Source: Asticcacaulis excentricus
Lineage (GTDB): Bacteria > Pseudomonadota > Alphaproteobacteria > Caulobacterales > Caulobacteraceae
DNA length: 64,000 nucleotides
Reading direction: 5' to 3'
Assembly: GCF_003966695.1 (NCBI RefSeq)
Contig: NZ_AP018828.1
Coordinates: 1,015,026 to 1,079,025, forward strand
Shown here: piece by piece, positions 1 to 8,062 of the stretch
Layout: each line of letters starts with the position of its first letter
How positions within the stretch are numbered: position 1 is the first letter of the stretch
Notes under the pieces: model-generated
Told to the model about the DNA's origin: nothing
Database searches by the model: none
What the model saw: the letters and a program-made list of their open reading frames with translations, nothing else
Translations under genes and position numbers: made by a program

Positions 1-1723
1 GCTGGTCCGGGTCGGCGCGCAGGCTGAGGTCGATGGTTTTCGGCTGCGCGTGTTTGAGCGCATTGGTAACCCCTTCCTGCAAAATACGGTAAATATTGAG
101 AATTTCGTTGGGCCGATAGCCGCGCGGCTCCACTTCCAGCGCGTTGCGCCAGTTCAGTTCCACCCCCACCACCTGAAGGCGCGGGCGCATCCGTTCGCGG
201 AAGATGGCGAGCCCTACCTCCAGCGAATCACCCATTGAATCCATCGAGTCGATGATCAGGCGCAGGTCATCCACGGCGGCCTGAATATTGACGCGCATCG
301 TCTCTGCCGGCACAGCCCCCAGCTTGAGCTGCATCAGCAGGCTGACCAGATGACCGCCCACCCCGTCGTGCATGTCGCGGATCAGGCGCTGACGCTCGGC
401 ATTGACGGCGTTGAGCTGCTCCTGCTCCTGAAGCCGGGCATAGGAGGCGCGGATTTCGGCTTCACGGTCGCGCACCTGCCGCGCCAGATCATCGCGCTGT
501 TCTTCGGCCGTGCGGTACAGCTCAAACCCCCGCGTCACCAGGTCAATGGCGATCCCGGCAATGATGACGAAGGGGAAGTAGAGCCCCGCCGTCAGCGGCC
601 GCGCCAGACCGAACAGACCGTGGTAGAGATCATAAAGGGTCGTCACCAGCCCGATCGACAGAAAGGGGAAGGAACGCAACAGCAGTTGCGGCTGAGACTG
701 CGCCAGCGCCCACATGCGATGCAGGAAATAGGCGGAACAGACAAGGATAAGCAGGGTCTCGGTCACCGTCGGCAACCAGCTCTGCTTCGCGGCCCACCCA
801 ATCAGCAGCAGCGCCACATCCGCCAGCGTGACGCCCACAATGATGGGCGTATGACCATCCGGGGCCGAGGTCCAGTTTTTGAGAAAATAGGCCGTCGCCC
901 CCATGGTCAGCCCGGAAATGATCGACAACAGCGTGTCATGCAGGGCATCCGGCAGGGCGCTGCCGTGCCACATGAAGCTGGCCCCCCTAACCGCCAGCGC
1001 CGCCATGAACAGGGTCACGCTGAGGAACAGACGGTTATAACCGCTGATCGGCAACAGGGCGGCGGCGATCATGCTCAGCAGGGTGGCCGCGATCACCGTG
1101 ATCAGCGGCATACCGAGGGTGGTCATCAGGCGATGATCCTGAAGCTGACGCAAATCCGTCTCCGGGCCAAACAAAACGCCCTTCATATGCGGGTGACAGC
1201 CATTGGCCACCGCAACGATATCGACCCGGTTTTCACCTGAGCGCAGCCTGTCCGGCGTCAGGCTCAGGAGTTGCGGCCGCAAACCGTCATGACTGGACGG
1301 AAAGCCGAACTGCCCGCGCGGCGGCGCCAGCAGGTGGCCATTGAGATAGACGACGTAATTATCCCGGATCACCGGCAGGAACAGGGCCTCAAAGCCGCGG
1401 TCCGACTGCGGATTCAGCAGAAAGGAAATCTGATAGGCCGGAAAGGTCGCCCCACGCACACAGACATTGGCGAAGTCCTCCGGCATCGGGGTCATGCCGT
1501 CCGGCAGAAGCGTCATCTGGCTCAGCGGAAAGGCCTGCGGCGTCAGGCCGTCCACGGCCCGCATATAGACTTCGCGCACGCGATAGGCTTCGGTGGTCTC
1601 CGATGGCAACGGCTTGCGGGCAAAGGTGAACAACAGGCTCCAGAACACGATCTGCGCCACCAGCGCCCAGCACAGGGCGCGGCACAGATGGGTCCAGGGC
1701 GCAGCGGTCGGAAGGCGAAACAT
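1..1723 (-). CDS. Membrane sensor histidine kinase, NarX/DegS (HisKA_3) type, C-terminus cut by window edge
   Basis: Read on the minus strand from ATG at 1723 (MFRLPTAAPWTHLCRALCWA), the frame stays open to base 1, so the C-terminus is missing. The N-terminus has a membrane helix at about residues 13-30 and an extracytoplasmic region. About seven hydrophobic segments follow (roughly residues 200-390), a layout like 7TMR-DISM sensors. A coiled stretch (AEIRASYARLQEQEQLNAVN) leads to the HisKA_3 phosphoacceptor motif RDMHDGVGGHLVSLL near positions 335-385. The ATPase N-box (YRILQEGVTNALKHA) is at about 55-100. The response regulator lies 49 bp upstream on the same strand, so the two are a probable cognate pair and operon. 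The ligand cannot be inferred. Confidence 0.9.
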   Translation of the reverse strand, partial: MFRLPTAAPWTHLCRALCWALVAQIVFWSLLFTFARKPLPSETTEAYRVREVYMRAVDGLTPQAFPLSQMTLLPDGMTPMPEDFANVCVRGATFPAYQISFLLNPQSDRGFEALFLPVIRDNYVVYLNGHLLAPPRGQFGFPSSHDGLRPQLLSLTPDRLRSGENRVDIVAVANGCHPHMKGVLFGPETDLRQLQDHRLMTTLGMPLITVIAATLLSMIAAALLPISGYNRLFLSVTLFMAALAVRGASFMWHGSALPDALHDTLLSIISGLTMGATAYFLKNWTSAPDGHTPIIVGVTLADVALLLIGWAAKQSWLPTVTETLLILVCSAYFLHRMWALAQSQPQLLLRSFPFLSIGLVTTLYDLYHGLFGLARPLTAGLYFPFVIIAGIAIDLVTRGFELYRTAEEQRDDLARQVRDREAEIRASYARLQEQEQLNAVNAERQRLIRDMHDGVGGHLVSLLMQLKLGAVPAETMRVNIQAAVDDLRLIIDSMDSMGDSLEVGLAIFRERMRPRLQVVGVELNWRNALEVEPRGYRPNEILNIYRILQEGVTNALKHAQPKTIDLSLRADPDQ

Positions 1724-1772
1724 GCCTCACCATAACCGCAGGTTTGCAGGGATCACAAGCCGCCGGGCGAAA

Positions 1773-2492
1773 CTACATGCGGATCAGGCCGCTGCGCACC
1801 GCTTCAAACACGGCTTCCGAGCGCGAATTGACCGCCAGTTTGCGATAGATGGCCTTGACGTGCGTGCCGACCGTGTGGTGCGAAATATCAAGCACACTGG
1901 CCGCTTCCTTATAGCTCAGCCCCTTGGCCAACAGCGACAGAAGCTCGATCTCGCGCGGTGTGATGCCCGGTGCATCTTCGGCCAGTTCCGGTTCGGCGAC
2001 GACGGCCAGCGAGGCGTCCTTGCGGATATGGCGCAGCAGATAGGCCGCCACCGGGGCCGAAATGGGCGAGCCGCCGTTCAGGGTGTGGCGAATGCTGCCG
2101 ATCAGTTCGCTCTCGGCACTGTCCTTCAGCACATAGCCGTCGGCCCCGGCCGTCAGGGCCGAAATGACCGAGGTTTCATCCCCGAACACCGTCAGGATAA
2201 GGATGCGGGTGGGCAAGCCCCGCTGACGCGCCGCCTTGATGATCTCAAGGCCGCTGCCGTCGCTGAGCCCCAGATCGAGAACGATCAGATCGGGGGCGGT
2301 ATCGAGCAGGCTCAGCCCCTCCGCCACGCTCCCCGCTTCTCCGGTCAGTCGCATGTCCGGCGCCGCCTCGATCAGCGTGGCGATGTGGCGGCGAACAAAG
2401 GGATCGTCCTCGATAAGGACCAGACGGGACTCGGGCATGTAAACGAACTGTACCTGCGGGTTTTTAAATGACCTTGATATCAGGTGTAACAT
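1773..2492 (-). CDS. LuxR/NarL-family response regulator
   Basis: A 239-residue protein with an N-terminal receiver (LVLIEDDPFVRRHIATL, phospho-Asp in LIVLDLGLSDGSGL, Lys in GYVLKDSAESEL). A C-terminal LuxR helix-turn-helix follows (ITPREIELLSLLAKGLSYKE, then LDISHHTVGTHVKAIYRKL). It is expected to be phosphorylated by the kinase encoded 49 bp downstream and to bind DNA. Start at 2492 is chosen because an AGGAGG lies 8 nt upstream. ATG at 2438 (MPESRLVLIEDD) would give a more usual receiver N-terminus but has no good ribosome site. Target genes are not visible. Confidence 0.92.
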   Translation of the reverse strand: MLHLISRSFKNPQVQFVYMPESRLVLIEDDPFVRRHIATLIEAAPDMRLTGEAGSVAEGLSLLDTAPDLIVLDLGLSDGSGLEIIKAARQRGLPTRILILTVFGDETSVISALTAGADGYVLKDSAESELIGSIRHTLNGGSPISAPVAAYLLRHIRKDASLAVVAEPELAEDAPGITPREIELLSLLAKGLSYKEAASVLDISHHTVGTHVKAIYRKLAVNSRSEAVFEAVRSGLIRM

Positions 2493-2526
2493 GCGCCCCC
2501 CCTCCTCACAATCGGGGTCACCGGTT

Positions 2527-2545
2527 TATGGGAGCCCCTCCCATA
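2527..2545. promoter_or_regulatory. Perfect 8-bp inverted repeat upstream of the response regulator
   Basis: TATGGGAG and CTCCCATA are separated by CCC and lie 35 bp upstream of the 2492 start. The repeat could be an autoregulatory operator or a leader hairpin. No second copy was seen nearby, so the role is inference. Confidence 0.35.
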
Positions 2546-2732
2546 TCGACGGTATAGCCAGGCGGAATTGTCCGTGTTTCTCTATTTATCGTGGCTCTTC
2601 CGGAAGATGGGTCACCGCGCAATCTATTTGGATGGCGTTTGAGTTATTCTCGTTTCAATTTGCCCCTATTCTTCAGTGGGCCGGTGACCCCACCGGCTCC
2701 TTTTTTATTAAGTTATACTCGCGGTTCTGCTT

Positions 2733-2765
2733 AAAAAAACGCCCGGCCAAAGCCGGGCGTTTTGC
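2733..2765. terminator. Bidirectional intrinsic terminator
   Basis: A-run, then CGCCCGGC, CAAA loop, GCCGGGCG, then TTTT. It lies just downstream of the stop of the minus-strand glycine-zipper gene at 2773. Confidence 0.85.
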
Positions 2766-2772
2766 GTTTGTC

Positions 2773-3225
2773 TTAACGACGACGCGGCGTCCATTCCACA
2801 ACGCGACCGTTACGGTGCGTGTAGTAGGTGCTGTAGTACGGACGTTGCGTATAGTAGGCAACCGCATAGCCCTTCGGCGCGGGCGGCGGCGCGTATTCAC
2901 GGCGGTCAAACACGAAGTACTGGTTGTTCAGGCACTGCTGAACCTTGTTTTCCTTCACTTCTTCGCCGACCTGATTGCCGATCGCGCCGCCAACCACGGC
3001 CCCAAGAACGGTGCCTTCGGTCTTGTTGCCCTTGCCGGCCACGACATTGCCGACGGCAGCCCCGGCCACAGCCCCAATGATGGTGCCCTTGGTCTTGGTA
3101 TTTTGCTGCTTGTGATAGCAGAAACCGTCATAGTTTTGCGCGGCGGCCGGGGTGGCGGCCACAGCGCCGAGAGCCAGGGCGGCGGCAAAGCCACCGGCGA
3201 TCAGTTTTGCGGACATATGGGACAT
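2773..3225 (-). CDS. Glycine-zipper 2TM surface-antigen-like protein (copy 1)
   Basis: A 150-residue exported protein. The signal peptide (MSHMSAKLIAGGFAAALALG) ends near AAAQ. The core is a glycine-zipper pair, GTIIGAVAGAAVGNVVAGKG then TEGTVLGAVVGGAIGNQVGE, as in Rickettsia 17-kDa antigen-type envelope proteins. The tail is tyrosine-rich (YYTQRPYYSTYYTHRNGRVV). Two Cys (FCYHK and VQQCLNN) could form a disulphide. Start at 3225 is supported by AAAGGAG 8 nt upstream. It is a tandem paralogue of the gene at 3429-3869. Its envelope role is inferred from the family. Confidence 0.85.
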   Translation of the reverse strand: MSHMSAKLIAGGFAAALALGAVAATPAAAQNYDGFCYHKQQNTKTKGTIIGAVAGAAVGNVVAGKGNKTEGTVLGAVVGGAIGNQVGEEVKENKVQQCLNNQYFVFDRREYAPPPAPKGYAVAYYTQRPYYSTYYTHRNGRVVEWTPRRR

Positions 3226-3378
3226 GGAAAATACTCCTTTGGATGATGCGTTGTGATCTGCACATTGTCACCGCCCGGCTGAACCGGGACTGAACAGCGG
3301 TGTTCAGGTGCGTTCAAAAAACTTCCCGGAATATTGAACAGAGCTGTGACGCAATTACGTCAAAGGGCGACGACACAC

Positions 3379-3406
3379 AAAAAACCCGGCGCTGCGGCCG
3401 GGTTTC
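3379..3406. terminator. Intrinsic terminator after glycine-zipper copy 2
   Basis: Minus strand: stem CCCGGC/GCCGGG with loop, then TTTTTT, about 20 bp beyond the stop at 3429. It separates the two paralogues, so each probably has its own transcript. Confidence 0.8.
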
Positions 3407-3428
3407 TCGATCAAAAACTGAGGTATTG

Positions 3429-3869
3429 TCAGCGACGATAACGATAATCCTCACCGTCGCGCTTCACCCAGTACGAGTTGTAATAGGGACGCTGGGTGAA
3501 ATAGGCGATGCGATAGCCGTCGGGCGGCGAAGGCGGCTCATAATAGCCGCGGTCATAGACGTAATAGCGGCTATTGAGGCAGTTGGCCGAAGCCGTTTCC
3601 TTTTCCTTGTTTTTCCTGGCGACCTGATTGCCGATGACACCACCGACCACGGCCCCCAGAATCGTGCCTTCCGTCTTGTTGCCCTTACCGGCGACGACGT
3701 TGCCGAGCACGCCACCGGCGGCGGCCCCGATCACAGTGCCCTTGGTGCGGGCCGAACTGCCCTTCTGATAGCACCAGCCGTCATAGCTTTGCGCGGCGGC
3801 AGGCAAGGCCAGACCGAGGGTGGCCGCTGCCAGCAGCGCGCCAAAGGTATATTTAAGCGATCCGTTCAT
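3429..3869 (-). CDS. Glycine-zipper 2TM surface-antigen-like protein (copy 2)
   Basis: A 146-residue exported protein starting MNGSLKYTFGALLAAATLGL, with a signal peptide ending near PAAAQ. GAGG lies 6 nt before the ATG, which decides this start over in-frame upstream codons. The zipper core (GTVIGAAAGGVLGNVVAGKG, TEGTILGAVVGGVIGNQV) and the segment NVVAGKGNKTEGT are nearly identical to copy 1. The Tyr-rich tail (YYEPPSPPDGYRIAYFTQRP) is also shared. It is likely an outer-membrane or periplasmic structural protein. The different flanks and separate terminators suggest an old tandem duplication. Confidence 0.85.
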   Translation of the reverse strand: MNGSLKYTFGALLAAATLGLALPAAAQSYDGWCYQKGSSARTKGTVIGAAAGGVLGNVVAGKGNKTEGTILGAVVGGVIGNQVARKNKEKETASANCLNSRYYVYDRGYYEPPSPPDGYRIAYFTQRPYYNSYWVKRDGEDYRYRR

Positions 3870-3972
3870 GATGCACCTCACTTTCCGCGGTGAGAGTGGC
3901 GCGCCGGCTCTAAGGTTTCGATGCGCGCTCGCCATCGCCCCATAAGAAAGCCGATAAGGCCAACTTGACCCT

Positions 3973-4043
3973 AGTGTCCTGAACCTGAAATTCGCATGCG
4001 CTTGATATCGCCCTCTGGCGAATTTCAGATTCAACAGGACACT
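3973..4043. repeat. Palindromic element P, copy 1
   Basis: Arms 3973-3995 (starting AGTGTCCTGAA) and 4018-4043 (ending AACAGGACACT) pair over more than 20 bp with one small bulge. The loop holds TTGATATCG. It is related to copy 2 read in the opposite orientation. Confidence 0.8.
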
Positions 4044-4060
4044 CGCAACTTATTGTAACG

Positions 4061-4133
4061 AGTATCGTTTTCGAATTTGAAGTTCGCCTTGCTCTCGATA
4101 TCAAAATGAAGCGAACTTCAAATTCACGATACT
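4061..4133. repeat. Palindromic element P, copy 2 (inverted)
   Basis: Arms 4061-4087 and 4111-4133 pair (outer ends AGTATCGT/ACGATACT, inner ends GAAGTTCGC/GCGAACTTC). Its reverse complement aligns along its length with copy 1, including TTGATATCG in the loop. Several differences are paired and keep the stem. Confidence 0.8.
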
Positions 4134-4299
4134 AGGGCATGGCCAAAAAGCCATAGTTGGAAATCAATGTTACAAAGTCGACATAGCTTCGTTGCAAAAG
4201 CGACATGCTATGCTAGCGTTAACCAAGACTCCGGGGGAACACGGGGCTACAGGGACATAAACGCTGCGGAAGGGGCAAGTTATTGCTCCGAGGACCGTC

Positions 4300-6528
4300 A
4301 TGCACCCCATCCAATCGCGCACCGCGCGCCGTTTTTCCGCCCGTCTGGGCGGCGTCTCTTTGCTTGCCCTGACCGCGCTGGTCGGCGCGGCCCACGCCGA
4401 AGACACCCCGCCCAAGGCCGAGGATAGCGCCACGACCGAAGTCGTCGTCACCGCGTCGCGCCGTCTGGAAAAGGCCAGAGACGTGCCGGTCGCCGTGTCG
4501 TCGCTGGCGGGCACCAAGCTTGATGTCATCAATTCGTCGGGCCTCGACATCCGCGTGCTGGCGTCGCGCACGCCGTCGCTGAACGTCGAGTCGTCGTTTG
4601 GCCGCACCTTCCCGCGCTTCTACATCCGCGGTCTGGGCAATACCGACTTCGATCCCAATGCCTCGCAGCCGGTTTCCGTCGTCTATGACGATGTGGCGCT
4701 GGAAAACCCGATGCTGAAATCCTTCCCGATCTTCGACCTTGCCGCCGTCGAAGTGCTGCGCGGCCCGCAAGGCACGCTGTTCGGGCGCAACACGCCGTCG
4801 GGCGTCGTCAAGCTCAGCTCGGCCAGGCCGTCGGAGGTGTTTGGTGGCTATTACAGCGTCGCCGCCGGTAACCTCGGCACCGTCAATGCCGAAGGCGCCG
4901 TCACCGGTGGGCTGGGTAACGGCTTCTCCGGCCGCCTGTCGGGCATCATTCAGCGCCGCGACGACTGGGTGACCAACCTCGCCAACGGCAAGAAGCTGGA
5001 AGGCTACGAAGACATCGCACTGCGCGGCCAACTGCGCTACGTCAGCGGTAACTTCGAGGCCCTGCTCAACGTGCATGGCCGCACGCTGGACGGCACGCCG
5101 CGTCTGTTCCGCGCCAGCGCCATCAAGCCGGGAACCAACGATTTCAACACCGGCTTCGATGTCGAAAAGGTCCGCCTCGACAGCCCCTTCATCAGCCAGT
5201 CGCTCGATTCGTTCGGCACCAACCTGCAACTGAGCTACACCTTCGACGGCATGGGCACGCTGCACTCGATCACCGCCTACGAGCGCGCCAAGACCGAAAG
5301 CTCCGGCGATATCGACGGCGGCGTCTCGACCATCGTCGCCCCCACCCTCTACGGTACCTTCTTCCCCGTCGCCACCGGCGGCACGACCGAGCCGGAAGAG
5401 TTTTCGCAGGAACTGCGCTTTGAAACCGAGCAGTTCGGCAAGTGGCGCGGTCAGTTCGGCCTCTACTACTTCGATCAGGTCCTGAAGTATAACGAGCTGG
5501 ACTACCTCAACAATGGCGACGTGCGCCACAAGAACCACGGCACCAGCTTCGCCGTCTTCGGTTCGGCGGAATACAAGGCCACCGAGGCCCTGACCCTGCG
5601 CGCCGGCCTGCGCTACACCTCGGACGAGAAGAAGGACATCGTCTGGGGCCGCGCCGTTTTCCCGGGTAAGGCCCTGCCCATCACGACCAAGGTCGATGGC
5701 GACAATGTCTCCGGCGACCTCAGCGCCACCTATGTGATCACGCCGACGCTCAACTGGTACGCCCGGTTTGCCACCGGCTATCTGGCCCCGGCGATTCAGG
5801 ACCGCGTCAACTTTGGCGGCGTACCGACCACGGCCGGTGAGCAGACCACGACGTCTTACGAAACCGGCTTCAAGGGCTATGCCTTTGACAAGATGCTGCG
5901 CTACGACGTCTCGGCCTATTATTTCAAGACCAAGGACCTTCAGATCACGGCCGTCGGCGGCGCGGTCAACTCGGCCAAGCTGATCAATGCCAAGGAAGCC
6001 ATCGGTCGCGGCATCGAAGCCGACCTGTCGTTTAAGCCGACGGACAACCTGCTGCTGACGGCCAGCGCCAGCTATAACGGCACCGAAATTCAGGACCCGG
6101 TGACCGCCGTGGCCACCTGTGGCTCGGGCCTGTGTACGCCGCTGGACCGCACCTATGTGTCGGGTGGCACGCGCTATGCCTATATCGACGGCAACCCCCT
6201 GCCCCAGGCGCCGGAATGGGTGGCCAACCTGACGGCTCAGTACGTCTGGCCGATGGGCGACGGCAGCCGCTTCTTCGTCTATGGCGACGTGGCCTACCGC
6301 TCGGAAATCAACTTCTTCCTCTACGAAGCGACCGAGTTCACCGGCAAGTCGTTCACCCAGACGGGCCTGCGTGGCGGTTACGTCACCAAGGGCGGTCTGG
6401 AAATCGCCGCCTATGTGCGCAACCTCGAAGACAATATCGTGGCCGAAAGCGGGATCGACTTCAACAACCTGACGGTCATGGTGTCGGAACCGCGCACCTA
6501 TGGCCTCTCGCTGAAGAAGGCGTTTTAG
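4300..6528 (+). CDS. TonB-dependent receptor (742 aa)
   Basis: Outer-membrane active transporter. The signal peptide (MHPIQSRTARRFSARLGGVS...) is predicted to end at AHA. A TonB-box-like TTEVVVTASRR is near residue 46. A plug domain follows (AVSSLAGTKLDVI, FYIRGLGNTDFD, VEVLRGPQGTLFGRN), then a beta-barrel ending in YGLSLKKAF with the C-terminal Phe typical of OMPs. The plug wording resembles FecA/siderophore-class receptors. The substrate is not determinable. A modular hairpin element begins exactly at its TAG stop and a strong terminator follows. Confidence 0.93.
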   Translation: MHPIQSRTARRFSARLGGVSLLALTALVGAAHAEDTPPKAEDSATTEVVVTASRRLEKARDVPVAVSSLAGTKLDVINSSGLDIRVLASRTPSLNVESSFGRTFPRFYIRGLGNTDFDPNASQPVSVVYDDVALENPMLKSFPIFDLAAVEVLRGPQGTLFGRNTPSGVVKLSSARPSEVFGGYYSVAAGNLGTVNAEGAVTGGLGNGFSGRLSGIIQRRDDWVTNLANGKKLEGYEDIALRGQLRYVSGNFEALLNVHGRTLDGTPRLFRASAIKPGTNDFNTGFDVEKVRLDSPFISQSLDSFGTNLQLSYTFDGMGTLHSITAYERAKTESSGDIDGGVSTIVAPTLYGTFFPVATGGTTEPEEFSQELRFETEQFGKWRGQFGLYYFDQVLKYNELDYLNNGDVRHKNHGTSFAVFGSAEYKATEALTLRAGLRYTSDEKKDIVWGRAVFPGKALPITTKVDGDNVSGDLSATYVITPTLNWYARFATGYLAPAIQDRVNFGGVPTTAGEQTTTSYETGFKGYAFDKMLRYDVSAYYFKTKDLQITAVGGAVNSAKLINAKEAIGRGIEADLSFKPTDNLLLTASASYNGTEIQDPVTAVATCGSGLCTPLDRTYVSGGTRYAYIDGNPLPQAPEWVANLTAQYVWPMGDGSRFFVYGDVAYRSEINFFLYEATEFTGKSFTQTGLRGGYVTKGGLEIAAYVRNLEDNIVAESGIDFNNLTVMVSEPRTYGLSLKKAF

Positions 6529-6630
6529 AGCGATGTGCGGAAAAGTGTGAGCGGTTTTCCGCAAAAACATCGCGACAAAGCAAAAATTTAGATCGAAATG
6601 ACGATTCCACTCAAAGTCATTTCACTCTAA
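6526..6630. repeat. Dispersed modular hairpin element A, copy 1
   Basis: It begins at the receptor stop codon (TAGAGCG). Module 1 is a long stem, GCGATGT-GCGGAAAA pairing with TTTTCCGC-AAAA-ACATCGC. Module 2 pairs AAATGAC with GTCATTT inside TTAGA...TCTAA. A near-identical copy in reverse orientation lies at 41454-41558. Confidence 0.9.
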
Positions 6631-6650
6631 GACATTCTACATAAAAGAGA

Positions 6651-6677
6651 AAAGGCCGGTGTTCGCACCGGCCTTTT
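6651..6677 (+). terminator. Intrinsic terminator
   Basis: AAAGGCCGGT, GTTCGC loop, ACCGGCCTTTTTT. It ends the receptor transcript and may also serve ridA on the other strand. Confidence 0.85.
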
Positions 6678-6696
6678 TTATGGTTTGCGCGTCTGA

Positions 6697-7116
6697 TTAA
6701 CCCCCGTGCGGCACGTAGGCCTGAAACTCCAGTTCGACCTCCGCGCCATAGGCCAGATCACTGACGCCAAAGGCGGTCCGCACCGGCAGGCGCGTCGGGT
6801 GGAAATAGGGCTTGTACAGGCGGTTGAAGGCGCTCCAGTTGGCCATGTCCTTCATCATCACGGTCGTCTTGAACACGTGCTCCAGCCCCAGCCCGTAGCG
6901 GCGCAGGATGGCCTGCGAATTCGACATGATCTGACGCACCTGTGGCTCAAAGCCATCCACCAGCCGCCCCTGCGCATCGAGGCCGATCATGGCCGACAGG
7001 TAAAGGACGCCGCCCACCTGAACCGCTTCGGAAAAGGGCGAACGGGGGTGCGGGTGCATGTAGTAGGTGACGCCATCCGCATGGACCGGCTTCACGGGGA
7101 TTTCAGGCAAACTCAT
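6697..7116 (-). CDS. RidA/YjgF/UK114-family protein
   Basis: A 139-residue protein starting MSLPEIPVKPVHADGV, with CGGAG 8 nt upstream. Family features include VQVGGVLYLSAMIGLDAQGR, the inner VRQIMSNSQAILRRYG and the C-terminal RTAFGVSDLAYGAEVELEFQ. The usual catalytic Arg is matched by RLPVRTAFGV. RidA proteins deaminate reactive enamine/imine intermediates such as 2-aminoacrylate. Some relatives have other hydrolase roles, so the exact substrate is open. Two terminators separate it from tetR upstream, so it is probably transcribed alone. Confidence 0.88.
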   Translation of the reverse strand: MSLPEIPVKPVHADGVTYYMHPHPRSPFSEAVQVGGVLYLSAMIGLDAQGRLVDGFEPQVRQIMSNSQAILRRYGLGLEHVFKTTVMMKDMANWSAFNRLYKPYFHPTRLPVRTAFGVSDLAYGAEVELEFQAYVPHGG

Positions 7117-7232
7117 GGCTTGGACTCCGGTGATGCCCGGCAGAGGCCCGCCGGGACTGTATGCAGCGATTTTGATGATCTGCGCTCGCCCTGACAAGCC
7201 CTGCACCTTTTTTTGATGCCCGATCGAGCAAC

Positions 7233-7266
7233 AAAAAAAAACGCCCTGTCGGGACCTGACAGGGCG
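7233..7266 (-). terminator. Intrinsic terminator (minus strand)
   Basis: Stem CGCCCTGTC/GACAGGGCG followed on the minus strand by nine T. It is a backstop for the tetR/OPT transcript before ridA. Confidence 0.85.
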
Positions 7267-7379
7267 CTGATGGGGAATAAAAAGCGTAATGGAAATGATC
7301 AAAATACAGATACTGATGCAGAGGTATCCCCGCCCCGTATCGAGGGGTTTGATAGCGTGATCACGTTCAGGGCACAAGT

Positions 7380-7416
7380 AAAAATTTCACAATTTCAACC
7401 TCTTTGTGAAATTTTT
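7380..7416. terminator. AT-rich perfect 13-bp hairpin after tetR
   Basis: AAAAATTTCACAA and TTGTGAAATTTTT with an 11-nt loop, 14 bp beyond the TetR stop. It is symmetric, so it could terminate both ways. An operator role is also possible. Confidence 0.6.
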
Positions 7417-7429
7417 CGGATAATCGCGT

Positions 7430-8017
7430 TCAGGCTTCAAGATAGCCATACAGGATGGCGCGGGTAATGCGCCGGTACTGTAACGTCAGGTGCTCCAGCG
7501 GCAGCAGCGGATAGACCGCATTGACGCCCCGCGCCGCATCCGCCAGCATCTGCGCCAGTTCGGCGGCGCTGTAATCGCCTTTGAGGTGCAACGCGCCTTC
7601 CGCCGCCAGCGTGTCAATAAAGGCCGCCAGATCGGCCTGAAACGCCGTGGCCAGCTCGATCATAATGTCGGTGCAGATGCGAAACACCGTCGCCTTGATC
7701 TCCAGCGCGTGCGGCGACGGCTGGATCAGACGCCAGGTATCCCCGTAACGAATATCGATCATCGTGGTAAAGATGTCCAGCACATCGCCGCCCGTCTCGC
7801 GCACGCTGTGGGCCGCGGCAAAGCACCGGTCTATCAGCTCCAGATTATGCTGGCGGAACATGGCGCGAAAGGCATCGTCCTTGTTCTCGAAATAGTTATA
7901 GAGCGTGCGGCGCGTAAACCCACAGCCCTCGGCCAGGGCTTCCATGGTCAGTTTCTGGAAGCCCCGGCTGAGGAAGGTGGTCTGTACGCGATTGAGAAGG
8001 TCCGGGCTCGGCGTCAT
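7430..8017 (-). CDS. TetR-family transcriptional regulator
   Basis: 195 residues. The N-terminal TetR helix-turn-helix is FQKLTMEALAEGCGFTRRTLYNYFENKDDAF, and the C-terminal ligand/dimer domain is divergent (VLDIFTTMIDIRYGDTWRLI...). It starts 45 bp downstream of the OPT transporter stop on the same strand, so it may be co-transcribed with it and regulate it. No operator palindrome was identified nearby. The ligand is unknown. Confidence 0.88.
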   Translation of the reverse strand: MTPSPDLLNRVQTTFLSRGFQKLTMEALAEGCGFTRRTLYNYFENKDDAFRAMFRQHNLELIDRCFAAAHSVRETGGDVLDIFTTMIDIRYGDTWRLIQPSPHALEIKATVFRICTDIMIELATAFQADLAAFIDTLAAEGALHLKGDYSAAELAQMLADAARGVNAVYPLLPLEHLTLQYRRITRAILYGYLEA

Positions 8018-8062
8018 GCTCCTACGTAACGCCTGATGGACAGGGTGACAACCGAGGCATGA

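Larger units (their letters stand above)
3870..4299. other. Divergent intergenic region carrying two related palindromic elements
   Basis: 430 bp between the divergent glycine-zipper gene and the TonB receptor. It contains the palindromes at 3973-4043 and 4061-4133 and presumably both promoters. No additional gene is supported. A ribosome site (GAGGA) precedes the ATG at 4300. Confidence 0.7.
7117..7429. other. Intergenic region holding two terminator hairpins
   Basis: 313 bp between ridA and the TetR gene. It contains hairpins at 7233-7266 and 7380-7416 and presumably the ridA promoter. No gene is supported. Confidence 0.6.

Noticed and set aside
4219..6570. 783-codon minus-strand open frame opposite the first TonB receptor
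   Set aside because: Antisense shadow caused by GC-rich third positions. No ribosome site and low-complexity Arg/Gly/Asp translation. The receptor on the plus strand has clear domains.
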